A stretch of DNA of 64,000 bases from Thiopseudomonas acetoxidans (GTDB taxonomy: Bacteria; Pseudomonadota; Gammaproteobacteria; Pseudomonadales; Pseudomonadaceae), in the NCBI RefSeq assembly GCF_030362935.1, contig NZ_JAUCDY010000012.1, positions 1 through 64,000 of the forward strand, read 5' to 3'. Positions 43,470 through 52,607 of the stretch are shown one piece after another. Position 1 is the first letter of the stretch; the number at the start of each line of letters is the position of its first letter. Position numbers and translations under genes: made by a program. The notes under the pieces were generated by a model that did not search any database, was not told the DNA's origin, and saw nothing but the letters and a program-made list of their open reading frames with translations.

Positions 43470-43901
43470 ATGGCCGTACAACGTACGTTTTCCATCATTA
43501 AGCCTGATGCAGTGGCAAAAAATGTTATCGGTGAAATCACCACCCGTTTCGAAAAAGCAGGTTTGCGTGTAGTTGCTTCGAAAATGGTTCAACTGTCTGC
43601 GCGTGAAGCAGGTGGTTTCTACGCTGAGCACAAAGAGCGTCCTTTTTTTAATGACTTGGTAAACTTTATGACTTCCGGCCCTGTGATTGTGCAGGTTCTT
43701 GAGGGCGAAGACGCTATTGCCAAAAACCGCGAATTGATGGGTGCAACTAACCCTAAAGAAGCGGCAGCGGGAACTATCCGTGCTGATTTCGCTCAGTCTA
43801 TTGATGAAAACGCTGTCCACGGTTCTGATTCAGAAGAAGCAGCAGCACGTGAAATCGCGTTCTTCTTTGCCAGCACTGAGCTGTGCGATCGCATTCGCTA
43901 A
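43470..43901 (+). CDS. ndk: Nucleoside diphosphate kinase
   Basis: Ndk transfers the gamma phosphate between nucleoside triphosphates and diphosphates through a phospho-histidine. The 143-aa protein begins MAVQRTFSIIKPDAVAKN and has the catalytic segment NAVHGSDS with the active His. ATG 43470 follows TTTGGAG; 15 upstream codons are open but do not match the family. It heads the conserved run ndk-rlmN-pilW-rodZ-ispG-hisS-yfgM-bamB-der. Confidence 0.97.
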   Translation: MAVQRTFSIIKPDAVAKNVIGEITTRFEKAGLRVVASKMVQLSAREAGGFYAEHKERPFFNDLVNFMTSGPVIVQVLEGEDAIAKNRELMGATNPKEAAAGTIRADFAQSIDENAVHGSDSEEAAAREIAFFFASTELCDRIR

Positions 43902-43925
43902 TTGAGCGATTGACTAGGTGAGTCC

Positions 43926-45041
43926 ATGAATCAAGCCGTACCTGAAAAAATTAACCTGTTGGGTTTAACTTTGCCGCAAATGGAAGCGTTTTTTGCCGAT
44001 TTAGGCGAAAAGCGTTTTCGTGCGGCACAGGTGATGAAATGGATTCACCACTTTGGCGTGGACAACTTTGTGGACATGACCAATGTGGGTAAGGCACTGC
44101 GGGAGAAGCTCGAGCGCAGTGCCTATATTCAAGGCCCTGAAGTTGTCAGTGAAGATATTTCTGAAGATGGCACACGCAAGTGGGTGATTCGTGTGGCGTC
44201 AGGCAGTTGTGTTGAAACGGTTTACATCCCGCAAAATAATCGCGGCACGCTCTGTGTTTCATCCCAAGCGGGCTGTGCGCTGGATTGCAGCTTTTGTTCG
44301 ACCGGTAAACAAGGTTTTAATAGTGATCTGACAGCCGCAGAAATTATCGGTCAGGTGTGGATAGCCAATAAGTCCTTTGGCAGTGTGCCGGGTAAAATAG
44401 ATAGAGCCATTACTAACGTGGTGATGATGGGCATGGGTGAGCCGTTGCTCAACTTTGATAATGTCGTGGCAGCCATGCATATTATGCTGGACGATTTTGG
44501 TTATGGTATTTCCAAGCGTAAAGTCACTCTATCCACTGCGGGTGTGGCGCCGATGCTGGACCGACTGGCTGAAGAAATCGATGTGGCTTTAGCCCTGTCC
44601 TTGCATGCTCCTAATGATGAATTACGCAATCAATTGGTGCCGATCAATAAAAAATATCCTTTAGCTGTAATATTAGATTCCTGTCAGCGTTATATCAGCA
44701 GTTTGGGTGAAAAGCGTTATTTAACGGTTGAGTACACACTGTTAAGTGGGGTTAATGACCAGCCTGAGCATGCTCAGCAGCTGAGTGAGTTGCTAAAAGA
44801 TATACCCTGTAAAATTAACCTGATACCTTTTAATCCGTTTCCATATTCAGGTTACGAACGACCTAGCAATAATGCGATACGTCGTTTTCAAGATGCTCTG
44901 CATAATGCTGGTTACAATGTTACTGTACGTACCCCGCGTGGCGATGACATAGATGCCGCCTGTGGTCAGCTGGTTGGTCAGGTGCAAGACAAAACAAAAC
45001 GCAGCGAGCGTTATATTGCCGTACGCCAGCTTGAAGTTTAG
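43926..45041 (+). CDS. rlmN: Dual-specificity RNA methyltransferase RlmN
   Basis: RlmN is a radical SAM enzyme that methylates C2 of A2503 in 23S rRNA and A37 in tRNAs. The 371-aa protein has the cluster motif CALDCSFC near residue 120, MGMGEPLLN near 165, and the C-terminal catalytic Cys346 in AACGQL. It lies 24 nt after ndk. Confidence 0.97.
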   Translation: MNQAVPEKINLLGLTLPQMEAFFADLGEKRFRAAQVMKWIHHFGVDNFVDMTNVGKALREKLERSAYIQGPEVVSEDISEDGTRKWVIRVASGSCVETVYIPQNNRGTLCVSSQAGCALDCSFCSTGKQGFNSDLTAAEIIGQVWIANKSFGSVPGKIDRAITNVVMMGMGEPLLNFDNVVAAMHIMLDDFGYGISKRKVTLSTAGVAPMLDRLAEEIDVALALSLHAPNDELRNQLVPINKKYPLAVILDSCQRYISSLGEKRYLTVEYTLLSGVNDQPEHAQQLSELLKDIPCKINLIPFNPFPYSGYERPSNNAIRRFQDALHNAGYNVTVRTPRGDDIDAACGQLVGQVQDKTKRSERYIAVRQLEV

Positions 45042-45075
45042 TAAAGGGGTGCGTGTTTTTAATGGAGAAAATAGC

Positions 45076-45828
45076 ATGCTACGAACAGGAATATTAATTA
45101 CTTTTCTCAGTTTGCTAGTAGGCTGTGTCACATCAGGCCCGGCACAACCAATGCGCACAGCAGAGGGGCGCGAGCAGGCTAGACAGGCTTATATTGATTT
45201 GGCCGTTGGTTACTTGCGCGAAGGTATGACTGGACAAGCTAAAGTTCCGTTACAAAATGTACTAAAGATAAACCCTAACGACAGCGAAGCGCTGGAGATT
45301 CTGGCATTAGTATTCCAGCAGGAAATGGAGCCAGAATTAGCTGAAAAAAACTTTAAAAAGGCGCTCTCGAATAAGCGTGACACGCGAATACTAAATAACT
45401 ACGGTAGTTTTTTATTTGAACAAGAACGCTATGACGAGGCATATAACGTTTTTTCCGAAGCGGCTAAGGACACGATGTACCTAAGTCGTTCAAGAGTGTT
45501 TGAAAACCTTGGGATGACCGCGCTACGCCTTGACCGAGCGGAAGATGCGTACCATTACTTTCAGCGTGCACTGCGCTTAGATGCACAGCAACCAATATCT
45601 TTATTGGAGCTGGGGACTTTATCCTATGAGCGTAAAGACTATATTGCAGCAAGAAGATATTATGAGTCTTTTGTGTCAATCAGCGAGCACAACGCAGCGA
45701 GCCTCTTGTTAGGTGTGCGTTTAGCTAAGATTTTTGAGGATCGAGACCAAGCAGCAAGTTTGGGATTGCAATTAAAACGACTGTACCCTGCAAGCGCAGA
45801 GTACCAGGCTTATAGAACGGAGCAATAA
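45076..45828 (+). CDS. pilW: Type IV pilus biogenesis/stability lipoprotein PilW (PilF)
   Basis: This outer-membrane lipoprotein is the pilotin for the PilQ secretin and supports pilus stability. From ATG 45076 the 250-aa protein has a lipoprotein signal with lipobox LLVGC and then about six TPR-like repeats (for example KVPLQNVLKINPNDSEALEILA). GGAGAAA precedes the start; an open frame extends further upstream inside rlmN but lacks the signal. It couples to rodZ by TAATG. It implies type IV pili elsewhere in the genome. Confidence 0.9.
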   Translation: MLRTGILITFLSLLVGCVTSGPAQPMRTAEGREQARQAYIDLAVGYLREGMTGQAKVPLQNVLKINPNDSEALEILALVFQQEMEPELAEKNFKKALSNKRDTRILNNYGSFLFEQERYDEAYNVFSEAAKDTMYLSRSRVFENLGMTALRLDRAEDAYHYFQRALRLDAQQPISLLELGTLSYERKDYIAARRYYESFVSISEHNAASLLLGVRLAKIFEDRDQAASLGLQLKRLYPASAEYQAYRTEQ

Positions 45829-46688
45829 TGAGCAACTCAGATGTTGATGAAACAACACAAGCGGATGCTGCAGTGTCTTTGTTAGGTGCAACTCTTCGCC
45901 GAGCGCGGGAAAATAAAGGGTTGACCTTAGAAGTTGTAGCGGCACAGTTAAACTTAAGAGCTGCCACACTGCAAAACCTAGAAGACGATCGCTACGATGC
46001 TTTACCCGGCACCACTTTTATACGTGGCTATATTCGCTCATACGCTAACGTGCTCGGCCTTGATGGCAACAGTTTGTCAAAGCAGTACGTTCAGGAAGAA
46101 CAGCCACGAGAGGGTGTTAAACCTTTGCAAAATATCGAGCGCAAATCGCGCGCGCGCTTTTTCTTAATCAGCTTCGTGTTGTTGCTTGTAGTGATTGCCG
46201 GGTTAGCCGGTTATTGGTGGTTCGAACAAAAAGACAACCGCCAAAGCCAGAGCGACAAGCAAACCCTGTTAAATAAGGTTGAAGTTGAAGGCGTGGACGG
46301 CACGTTACACATCCAAAGTTTGGATGAGCTTAACGCGCAAACGGCCAGTATGGATATTGAAGAAATTCAAATGACAGCGCTCGAACCAGAGCCGGCTACG
46401 GAAGCAGAAGCTAGTGCGCCCGTTGTTGAGTCTGCGAGCACTGCCGAGCGTGTTGATGAGCTTGAGTTAAGCTTTATCCAAGACAGCTGGATACGCGTGA
46501 CTGATGCACAGGGCAATGAACTTGCCAGCGGCCTTAAGCGTGCCGGTGAAGTGCTAAAATTGTCGGGAGATGGTCCTTTTGAGATTCATCTTGGTTATGC
46601 CAAGGGTGTATTTATCACCTTCAATGGTCAGCAAGTTGACTTCGACTCCAAAATTCGCGGCAATATTGCCCGTATCAAGCTAGGTTAG
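45828..46688 (+). CDS. rodZ: Cytoskeleton protein RodZ
   Basis: RodZ links MreB to the elongation complex. The 286-aa protein has an N-terminal Xre-type helix-turn-helix (LGATLRRARENKGLTLEVVAAQLNL) at about 15-80, a basic stretch and one membrane span (ARFFLISFVLLLVVIAGLAGYWW) near 105-128. An acidic linker follows, then the periplasmic DUF4115 domain (LSFIQDSWIRVTDAQGNELASG). It overlaps pilW by 1 nt and lies 5 nt before ispG. Confidence 0.93.
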   Translation: MSNSDVDETTQADAAVSLLGATLRRARENKGLTLEVVAAQLNLRAATLQNLEDDRYDALPGTTFIRGYIRSYANVLGLDGNSLSKQYVQEEQPREGVKPLQNIERKSRARFFLISFVLLLVVIAGLAGYWWFEQKDNRQSQSDKQTLLNKVEVEGVDGTLHIQSLDELNAQTASMDIEEIQMTALEPEPATEAEASAPVVESASTAERVDELELSFIQDSWIRVTDAQGNELASGLKRAGEVLKLSGDGPFEIHLGYAKGVFITFNGQQVDFDSKIRGNIARIKLG

Positions 46689-46693
46689 TTCAG

Positions 46694-47806
46694 GTGCACA
46701 ATACGTCTTATATTCAGCGCCGCGTTTCTCGTAAGATTTATGTCGGTGCAGTGCCCGTAGGTGGCGATGCCCCTATCAGTGTGCAAAGCATGACCAACAC
46801 CAATACCGAGGATGTTGCCGCTACCGTTGCGCAAATCCAACGTTTGGAACAGGCTGGCGCTGATATAGTGCGGGTCTCCGTTCCCGATATGCAATCGGCA
46901 GAAGCCTTTGGCCAGATCAAAAAATCAGTCACTGTACCCTTGGTTGCTGATATTCATTTTGACTATAAAATCGCTTTACGCGTGGCTGAGCTGGGCGTGG
47001 ATTGTCTGCGCATTAACCCGGGCAATATCGGCAATGAACAGCGTATTAAAGCCGTGGTTGATGCGGCCCGTGATCGCGGCATTCCTATTCGTATTGGTGT
47101 GAATGCCGGTTCATTAGAAAAAGATTTGCAGAAAAAATACGGCGAGCCGACACCCGAGGCACTGGTTGAGTCAGCCCTGCGTCATGTTGAGCATCTAGAC
47201 CGTTTAAATTTTCCTGATTTTAAAGTCAGTGTCAAAGCCTCAGACGTGTTTATGGCGGTGGAGGCTTACCGCCAGTTGGCGCGCCAAATTGAACAGCCGC
47301 TGCATTTGGGTATCACCGAAGCTGGTGGCTTGCGCTCAGGCACGGTTAAGTCTGCAGTGGGTTTAGGCATGCTGCTGGCAGAAGGCATTGGGGACACCAT
47401 ACGTGTGTCGTTGGCGGCAGACCCAGTTGAAGAAATTAAAGTGGGATTTGATATTTTGAAATCCTTGCGTCTGCGCACGCGCGGAATTAACTTTATTGCT
47501 TGCCCCAGTTGCTCACGGCAAAATTTTGATGTGGTGAAAACCATGAACGAGCTAGAGCAACGGCTGGAAGACTTGTTGGTGCCTTTGGATGTGGCAGTGA
47601 TTGGTTGTGTGGTAAATGGTCCGGGCGAAGCGAAAGAAGTGGATCTGGGCTTAACTGGCGGTTCGCCAAATCTTGTTTATATCGATGGTGTACCGGCGCA
47701 AAAACTCAGCAACGAGCGGCTGGTTGATGAGCTAGAAAAAATGATTCGCCAGCGTGCTGCCGTCAAGCAGACTCAAGACGCTGCGGTGATCGCGCGTACT
47801 AAGTAG
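46694..47806 (+). CDS. ispG: 4-hydroxy-3-methylbut-2-enyl diphosphate synthase (IspG/GcpE)
   Basis: IspG performs the penultimate step of the MEP isoprenoid pathway with a [4Fe-4S] cluster. The 370-aa protein starts at GTG. The N-terminal TIM barrel has the conserved MTNTNTEDV and NPGNIG; the cluster ligands are in ACPSCSRQ and GCVVNGPGEAKEVDLG near 265-310. The MEP enzyme Dxs is encoded at the right end of the window. Confidence 0.97.
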   Translation: MHNTSYIQRRVSRKIYVGAVPVGGDAPISVQSMTNTNTEDVAATVAQIQRLEQAGADIVRVSVPDMQSAEAFGQIKKSVTVPLVADIHFDYKIALRVAELGVDCLRINPGNIGNEQRIKAVVDAARDRGIPIRIGVNAGSLEKDLQKKYGEPTPEALVESALRHVEHLDRLNFPDFKVSVKASDVFMAVEAYRQLARQIEQPLHLGITEAGGLRSGTVKSAVGLGMLLAEGIGDTIRVSLAADPVEEIKVGFDILKSLRLRTRGINFIACPSCSRQNFDVVKTMNELEQRLEDLLVPLDVAVIGCVVNGPGEAKEVDLGLTGGSPNLVYIDGVPAQKLSNERLVDELEKMIRQRAAVKQTQDAAVIARTK

Positions 47807-47825
47807 TAGTTTTTAAGGAATCTGT

Positions 47826-49118
47826 GTGAGTAAGCCCCTACAAGCCATTCGTGGCATGAACGATATTCTGCCTGAGCAGACAGCACTATGGCGTTATTTT
47901 GAGCAGACAGTGGCTGATGTGCTCGATAATTATGGTTATCGGCAAATTCGCATGCCTATCGTTGAGTTCACCGAGTTATTTCGTCGATCGATTGGTGAGG
48001 TGACTGATATTGTTGAAAAAGAAATGTACACCTTCGCTGACCGTAATGGGGATTCGTTAACCCTGCGTCCGGAAGGCACGGCTAGCTGTGTGCGCGCAGT
48101 TATGGAGCACAGCTTGGCCAGCGGTGGACAAGTGCAAAAGCTCTGGTATAGCGGGCCGATGTTTCGTCATGAGCGGCCGCAAAAAGGACGCTATCGTCAG
48201 TTTCACCAAATTGGGGTTGAAGCCTTTAATCTACCGGGTCCAGATGTTGACGCAGAGTTGATTGTGCTCAGCTGGCGCTTGTGGAAAGCCTTAGGCATCG
48301 CTGACAGCGTGACGCTGGAATTAAACAGCTTGGGAACTGCACAAGCACGAGCCGTGTATCGCCAAGCGTTGGTAGAGTATTTGCAGGCGCGTTTTGAGCA
48401 GTTGGATGAAGACAGCCAGCGTCGGGTTGCCACGAATCCGCTGCGCGTATTGGACTCTAAAAATCCAGACACTCAAGCCTTGCTGCTTGATGCGCCCAAA
48501 CTAGAAGACTATCTGGATAACGAATCGCGTGAGCACTTTGCTGGCGTGCGTGCGCGCTTGGATGCTGTGGGTGTGCCATATGAGCTTAACAACCGTTTGG
48601 TACGCGGCTTGGATTACTACAGTAAAACCGTCTTTGAGTGGGTGACCGACAAACTGGGCGCTCAGGGTACGGTATGTGCCGGTGGCCGTTACGATGGGCT
48701 GGTTGAGCAGATGGGTGGTCGACCGACACCTGGTGTTGGTTTTGCGATGGGTATTGAGCGTTTGATTTTACTGCTAGAAACCCTGGGTAAAGCGCCAGAG
48801 CATTTGCAGCAGCAAGTCGATCTGTACTTTTGCGCCTTTGGTGAAGCCAGCGAGTTGGCAGCGTTGCAGTGGGCAGAACGTATCCGTGATGCTTTGCCAC
48901 AGGTTCGCTTGCAGGTGAATGCTGGTGGTGGCAGTTTCAAAAGCCAGTTTAAAAAAGCCGATAAAAGTTCTGCTTTGTATGCGTTGATTTTGGGTGATAA
49001 TGAGCTGCAGGCTCAGCAAATAAGTATCAAACCACTGCGCAACGAAGACGAGCAACAAACGCTAGCGCTAGATGAGCTGATTGATCATCTGGCACAATTA
49101 TTTAACACAACTGCATAG
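47826..49118 (+). CDS. hisS: Histidine--tRNA ligase
   Basis: HisS charges tRNA-His. The 430-aa class II synthetase starts at GTG and shows motif 1 near residue 50, motif 2 (MFRHERPQKGRYRQFHQ) near 115, the histidine-A motif RGLDYYSKTVFEW near 260, and motif 3 (GVGFAMGIERL) near 305. An anticodon-binding domain completes the C-terminus. yfgM follows after 10 nt. Confidence 0.97.
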   Translation: MSKPLQAIRGMNDILPEQTALWRYFEQTVADVLDNYGYRQIRMPIVEFTELFRRSIGEVTDIVEKEMYTFADRNGDSLTLRPEGTASCVRAVMEHSLASGGQVQKLWYSGPMFRHERPQKGRYRQFHQIGVEAFNLPGPDVDAELIVLSWRLWKALGIADSVTLELNSLGTAQARAVYRQALVEYLQARFEQLDEDSQRRVATNPLRVLDSKNPDTQALLLDAPKLEDYLDNESREHFAGVRARLDAVGVPYELNNRLVRGLDYYSKTVFEWVTDKLGAQGTVCAGGRYDGLVEQMGGRPTPGVGFAMGIERLILLLETLGKAPEHLQQQVDLYFCAFGEASELAALQWAERIRDALPQVRLQVNAGGGSFKSQFKKADKSSALYALILGDNELQAQQISIKPLRNEDEQQTLALDELIDHLAQLFNTTA

Positions 49119-49128
49119 GAGTGTCGGC

Positions 49129-49770
49129 GTGAGTCAGTACACTGAAGAAGAACAAATTGCGCTGTTTAAAGACTGGTGGCAGCGCAATGGTAAGCCGTTG
49201 CTGGTCGGCGCGGTATTGGCGTTGGCACTCGTTTTTGGCTGGCAAACCTGGCAAAAGCAGCAGACGAACCAAGCACAACATCTTTCAACCCTGTATCAGC
49301 AGCTGCTTGAAACAGCTTTTAACCAAGCAGAGGCTAATTTAGCTGAGGTGGCGAAATTAACTAAATCCCTTGAAGATTTAAAACCCAATCACGCTTATAC
49401 CCAGTATGCACACTTGATTGTGGCGCGTTTGGCAGTTGATGAAGATCGCCTTGATGATGCCGCTGCAGCGTTGCGTAAAGTGGTTGATAAACCAGCAAAC
49501 ACGACGTTGGCTGAGTTGGCACAGCAGCGTTTGGCACGCGTTTTAGCCGCTCAAGATCAAGCCGAGCAAGCATTAAAACTTCTTGAAGGCAAAGGCGTAG
49601 CCGCTTTCCAATCTGCGCGCAATGAGTTGCGTGGCGATATTTTGTTGCAGTTGGGGCGTGAGCAAGAAGCCCGTGCTGCCTACGTGCAAGCCAAAGAAAC
49701 CCTATCTGAAAACGCGCCTTCCAGCGTATTAACACTGAAACTGGACAATCTAGCCCAGAAGGATGCTTAA
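49129..49770 (+). CDS. yfgM: YfgM family ancillary SecYEG translocon subunit
   Basis: YfgM is a single-span inner-membrane protein with a periplasmic TPR domain, associated with SecYEG and the chaperone PpiD. Starting at GTG 49129 (after ATAGGAG) gives 213 aa: a short acidic cytoplasmic head, a span near 20-42 (LLVGAVLALALVFGWQTW), and helical repeats to the end. An open frame extends 16 codons upstream within hisS but is not needed. bamB follows at once. Confidence 0.9.
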   Translation: MSQYTEEEQIALFKDWWQRNGKPLLVGAVLALALVFGWQTWQKQQTNQAQHLSTLYQQLLETAFNQAEANLAEVAKLTKSLEDLKPNHAYTQYAHLIVARLAVDEDRLDDAAAALRKVVDKPANTTLAELAQQRLARVLAAQDQAEQALKLLEGKGVAAFQSARNELRGDILLQLGREQEARAAYVQAKETLSENAPSSVLTLKLDNLAQKDA

Positions 49771-49771
49771 C

Positions 49772-50914
49772 GTGAAGCGCCTAGCCTATATTCTTTGTGT
49801 CGTTCTTGCGGTGTCGTTAGCCGGCTGTAGCAGTAAAAAGAAAAAAGAGCCGCAGCCAATGAAATTAGAAAAACTTACGCAAGAAGTTAAGTTGCGTAAA
49901 GAGTGGAGTACCAGCGTTGGTAAGGGGCAGGGTAAGCTATGGAACACCCTTACACCGGCGGTTGATGGCGATCGGATTTTTGTTGCAGACGTAAAAGGTA
50001 AAGTAGTTGCCTTGGACCGTTTTAGCGGAAAGCGCCAATGGCAGAAAAAACTCAAAGCGCAGGTTTCAGGCGGTGTTGGTGCAGGTTCTGGTTTGGTCGT
50101 GCTGGGTACGCTGTCAGGTGATGTGATTGCCCTAGACAGCACAACCGGTAATGAGTTATGGCGTGTCAATGTCGCCAGTGAGGTTTTATCAGCACCGGCC
50201 ACCAATGGCGATGTGGTGGTTGTGCAAACCCAGGATGATCGCTTGATTGCGCTAGAGGCTGATACAGGTCAGCGACGCTGGATTTATGAAAACACACCCG
50301 CACTGTTAACCTTGCGTGGCAGCAGTGCTCCGCTGATTACGCCCTATGTGGTTTATGCCGGCTTATCCAGCGGTAAGGTGATTGCGGTTGAGTTAGAGCG
50401 TGGTTTGCCAATTTGGGAGCAGCGCGTGGCTATGCCTTCGGGGCGTACCGAGCTTGAACGTATGGTCGATATTGATGGTCAGCTGTTACTGAAGAACTCA
50501 GTACTTTATGTTGCAGCCTACCAAGGTAAAGTGGCAGGACTTGATGAAGAAACTGGTCGTATCTTGTGGCAGCGCGATGCATCAAGCTATGTGGGTGTGG
50601 GACAGGGGTTTGGTAACGCCTATACCAGCCTAGAAGCAGGCGTGGTTGAAAGTATTGATGAGCGCTCGGGCACTGCTATGTGGAGCAATGAAAAGCTGTT
50701 ACGCAGAAAGCTGTCTGGTCCAGCCGTTTTTTCGAGTTATATCGCGGTGGGTGATGTAGAAGGCTATTTGCACTTGCTCAGTCAGGTCGATGGCCGCTTT
50801 GTTTCTCGTACACGTATTGATAAAAAAGGTCTGCGCGTGCAGCCGCTAGTCGTTGGTGGCTGGCTGTATGTGTATGGTAACGGTGGCAAGTTGGTGGCGC
50901 TAACCATTAAGTAA
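49772..50914 (+). CDS. bamB: Outer membrane assembly lipoprotein BamB
   Basis: BamB is the beta-propeller lipoprotein of the BAM complex that inserts outer-membrane barrels. The protein has a lipoprotein signal ending in LAGC near residue 21 and PQQ-like propeller repeats (VSGGVGAGSGLVVLGTLSGDVIAL, SAPATNGDVVVVQTQDDRLIAL). GTG 49772 (380 aa) is preferred because AGAAGGA lies 9 nt before it; ATG 49763 is in frame but overlaps that site. Position after hisS-yfgM and before der is the conserved one. Confidence 0.95.
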   Translation: MKRLAYILCVVLAVSLAGCSSKKKKEPQPMKLEKLTQEVKLRKEWSTSVGKGQGKLWNTLTPAVDGDRIFVADVKGKVVALDRFSGKRQWQKKLKAQVSGGVGAGSGLVVLGTLSGDVIALDSTTGNELWRVNVASEVLSAPATNGDVVVVQTQDDRLIALEADTGQRRWIYENTPALLTLRGSSAPLITPYVVYAGLSSGKVIAVELERGLPIWEQRVAMPSGRTELERMVDIDGQLLLKNSVLYVAAYQGKVAGLDEETGRILWQRDASSYVGVGQGFGNAYTSLEAGVVESIDERSGTAMWSNEKLLRRKLSGPAVFSSYIAVGDVEGYLHLLSQVDGRFVSRTRIDKKGLRVQPLVVGGWLYVYGNGGKLVALTIK

Positions 50915-50969
50915 TGACACAAGTTTACCCAAGTATTATATAGCCCAGCTTTACATTCACCTCAGCCTC

Positions 50970-51002
50970 TCAGCAGGAACCTATTCTTAGCGTTCCTGCT
51001 GA
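50970..51002. other. Perfect 11-bp hairpin between bamB and der
   Basis: TCAGCAGGAAC (50970-50980) and GTTCCTGCTGA (50992-51002) are exact complements around an 11-nt loop. The sequence after it (ATGTGTTCC) is not a T run, so it is not a standard terminator. It could be an operator, an mRNA 3' structure, or a Rho-linked end. Confidence 0.65.
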
Positions 51003-51070
51003 ATGTGTTCCAAAATACTCCCAGCACACTGCACTCTTTGAGCTGTTTTTAAAATATTATGGAGGAGCCC

Positions 51071-52534
51071 ATGGTTCCTGTAATTGCTTTGGTCGGCCGT
51101 CCCAATGTGGGCAAGTCCACCTTATTTAATCGATTGACCAAGACTCGAAACGCTATTGTTGGCGATATTCCGGGATTAACCCGTGATCGTCAGTACGGTG
51201 ATGCTAAATGGCAGGGGCGCGACTATATCTTAATTGATACAGGCGGCATCTCGGGTGATGAAGAAGGCATCGATGCCAAGATGGCCGAACAGTCGTTATT
51301 GGCGATTGAAGAGGCGGATATTGTGCTTTTTCTCGTTGATGCGCGTGATGGTCTGTGCCCAGCTGATGAGCATATCGCTACCCATTTGCGTAAACGCAAT
51401 AAGCGCACTCTAGTAACGGTCAACAAAGTTGATAGTCTCGATGAACACGTAGTTACTGCTGAGTTTAGTGCGCTGGGGCTGGGTGATGTGATTGGTATTG
51501 CTGCCAGCCAAGGCCGTGGTATTAACCGGTTGATGGAATGGGCATTAACAGAGTATGAACCTGAGCCAGAGGTGGCAGAGCTTGAGTTTGTTGAGGGCGA
51601 AGATCTCGTCAAAGTGCCGGGACCCAGCGCTAAAGACGGAATTAAAATCGCTATTATTGGTCGCCCTAACGTAGGTAAATCAACACTGGTCAACCGCATG
51701 TTGGGTGAAGAGCGCGTGGTGGTTTTTGACCAGCCCGGCACCACCCGCGACAGTATCTACATTCCCTTTGAGCGTGATGGCGAAAAATACACCTTTATTG
51801 ACACAGCAGGTGTGCGTCGGCGTGGCAGAATCCATGAGGAAGTAGAAAAGTTCTCGGTGGTGAAAACCCTGCAAGCCATTAAAGACGCCAACGTGGTGAT
51901 TTTCGTGGTGGATGCGCGCGAAGGCATTGTTGACCACGATTTAAACCTGCTGGGCTTTGCTTTGGAAGCTGGACGCGCCATCGTCATTGCCATTAACAAG
52001 TGGGATGGCATGCAGCCTAGTGAGCGTGACTATGTAAAAGTAGAGCTTGAACGTCGCCTGTTTTTTGTTAATTTTGCCGATATCCACTTTATTTCTGCGC
52101 TGCATGGTACGGGCGTGGGACACCTGTATCGCTCGGTGCAGAGTGCCTTTACTTCAGCTGTCACCCGTTGGCCGACCAGTCGCCTAACACAAATTCTTGA
52201 AGACGCAGTACGTGAACATCAGCCACCGATGGTGAATGGTCGACGTATCAAGCTGCGCTACGCCCACTTGGGTGGTGCTAACCCGCCGCTGATTGTAATT
52301 CATGGTAATCAGACCGAATCAGTACCCAAGGCATATTTGCGCTATTTGGAAAACACCTACCGTCGTGTACTCAAACTGGTAGGAACGCCAATCCGGATCG
52401 AATTTAAAGGCGGCGAAAACCCCTTTGCGCACAAGAAAAACAAACTGAGCGAGCGACAGGTAAATAAAAAGAGACGTCTAATCGCGAATAAGAAAAAAAT
52501 TGAACATCGTAAGAAGCGACAGACGGGCAGGTAG
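51071..52534 (+). CDS. der: Ribosome biogenesis GTPase Der (EngA)
   Basis: Der is an essential double GTPase for 50S maturation. From ATG 51071 (GGAGGAG upstream) the 487-aa protein has GRPNVGKST twice (about residues 8 and 200), each with DTxG and NKxD motifs. A KH-like C-terminal domain follows, and the tail is lysine-rich. The ATG at 51059 overlaps the ribosome binding site and was rejected. A perfect 13-bp hairpin follows the gene. Confidence 0.96.
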   Translation: MVPVIALVGRPNVGKSTLFNRLTKTRNAIVGDIPGLTRDRQYGDAKWQGRDYILIDTGGISGDEEGIDAKMAEQSLLAIEEADIVLFLVDARDGLCPADEHIATHLRKRNKRTLVTVNKVDSLDEHVVTAEFSALGLGDVIGIAASQGRGINRLMEWALTEYEPEPEVAELEFVEGEDLVKVPGPSAKDGIKIAIIGRPNVGKSTLVNRMLGEERVVVFDQPGTTRDSIYIPFERDGEKYTFIDTAGVRRRGRIHEEVEKFSVVKTLQAIKDANVVIFVVDAREGIVDHDLNLLGFALEAGRAIVIAINKWDGMQPSERDYVKVELERRLFFVNFADIHFISALHGTGVGHLYRSVQSAFTSAVTRWPTSRLTQILEDAVREHQPPMVNGRRIKLRYAHLGGANPPLIVIHGNQTESVPKAYLRYLENTYRRVLKLVGTPIRIEFKGGENPFAHKKNKLSERQVNKKRRLIANKKKIEHRKKRQTGR

Positions 52535-52542
52535 AGCAGCAG

Positions 52543-52575
52543 AAGTCAGAAGACTGTTTGATAGTCTTCTGACTT
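52543..52575. terminator. Perfect 13-bp hairpin between convergent der and rmlB
   Basis: AAGTCAGAAGACT (52543-52555) and its exact complement (52563-52575) flank a 7-nt loop. It sits in the gap between two converging genes, where a two-way terminator is expected. The T run on either side is weak (plus-strand tail AGTTAGAG). Confidence 0.65.
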
Positions 52576-52607
52576 AGTTAGAGCCTGATCTGATAAATCA
52601 AATGCTT

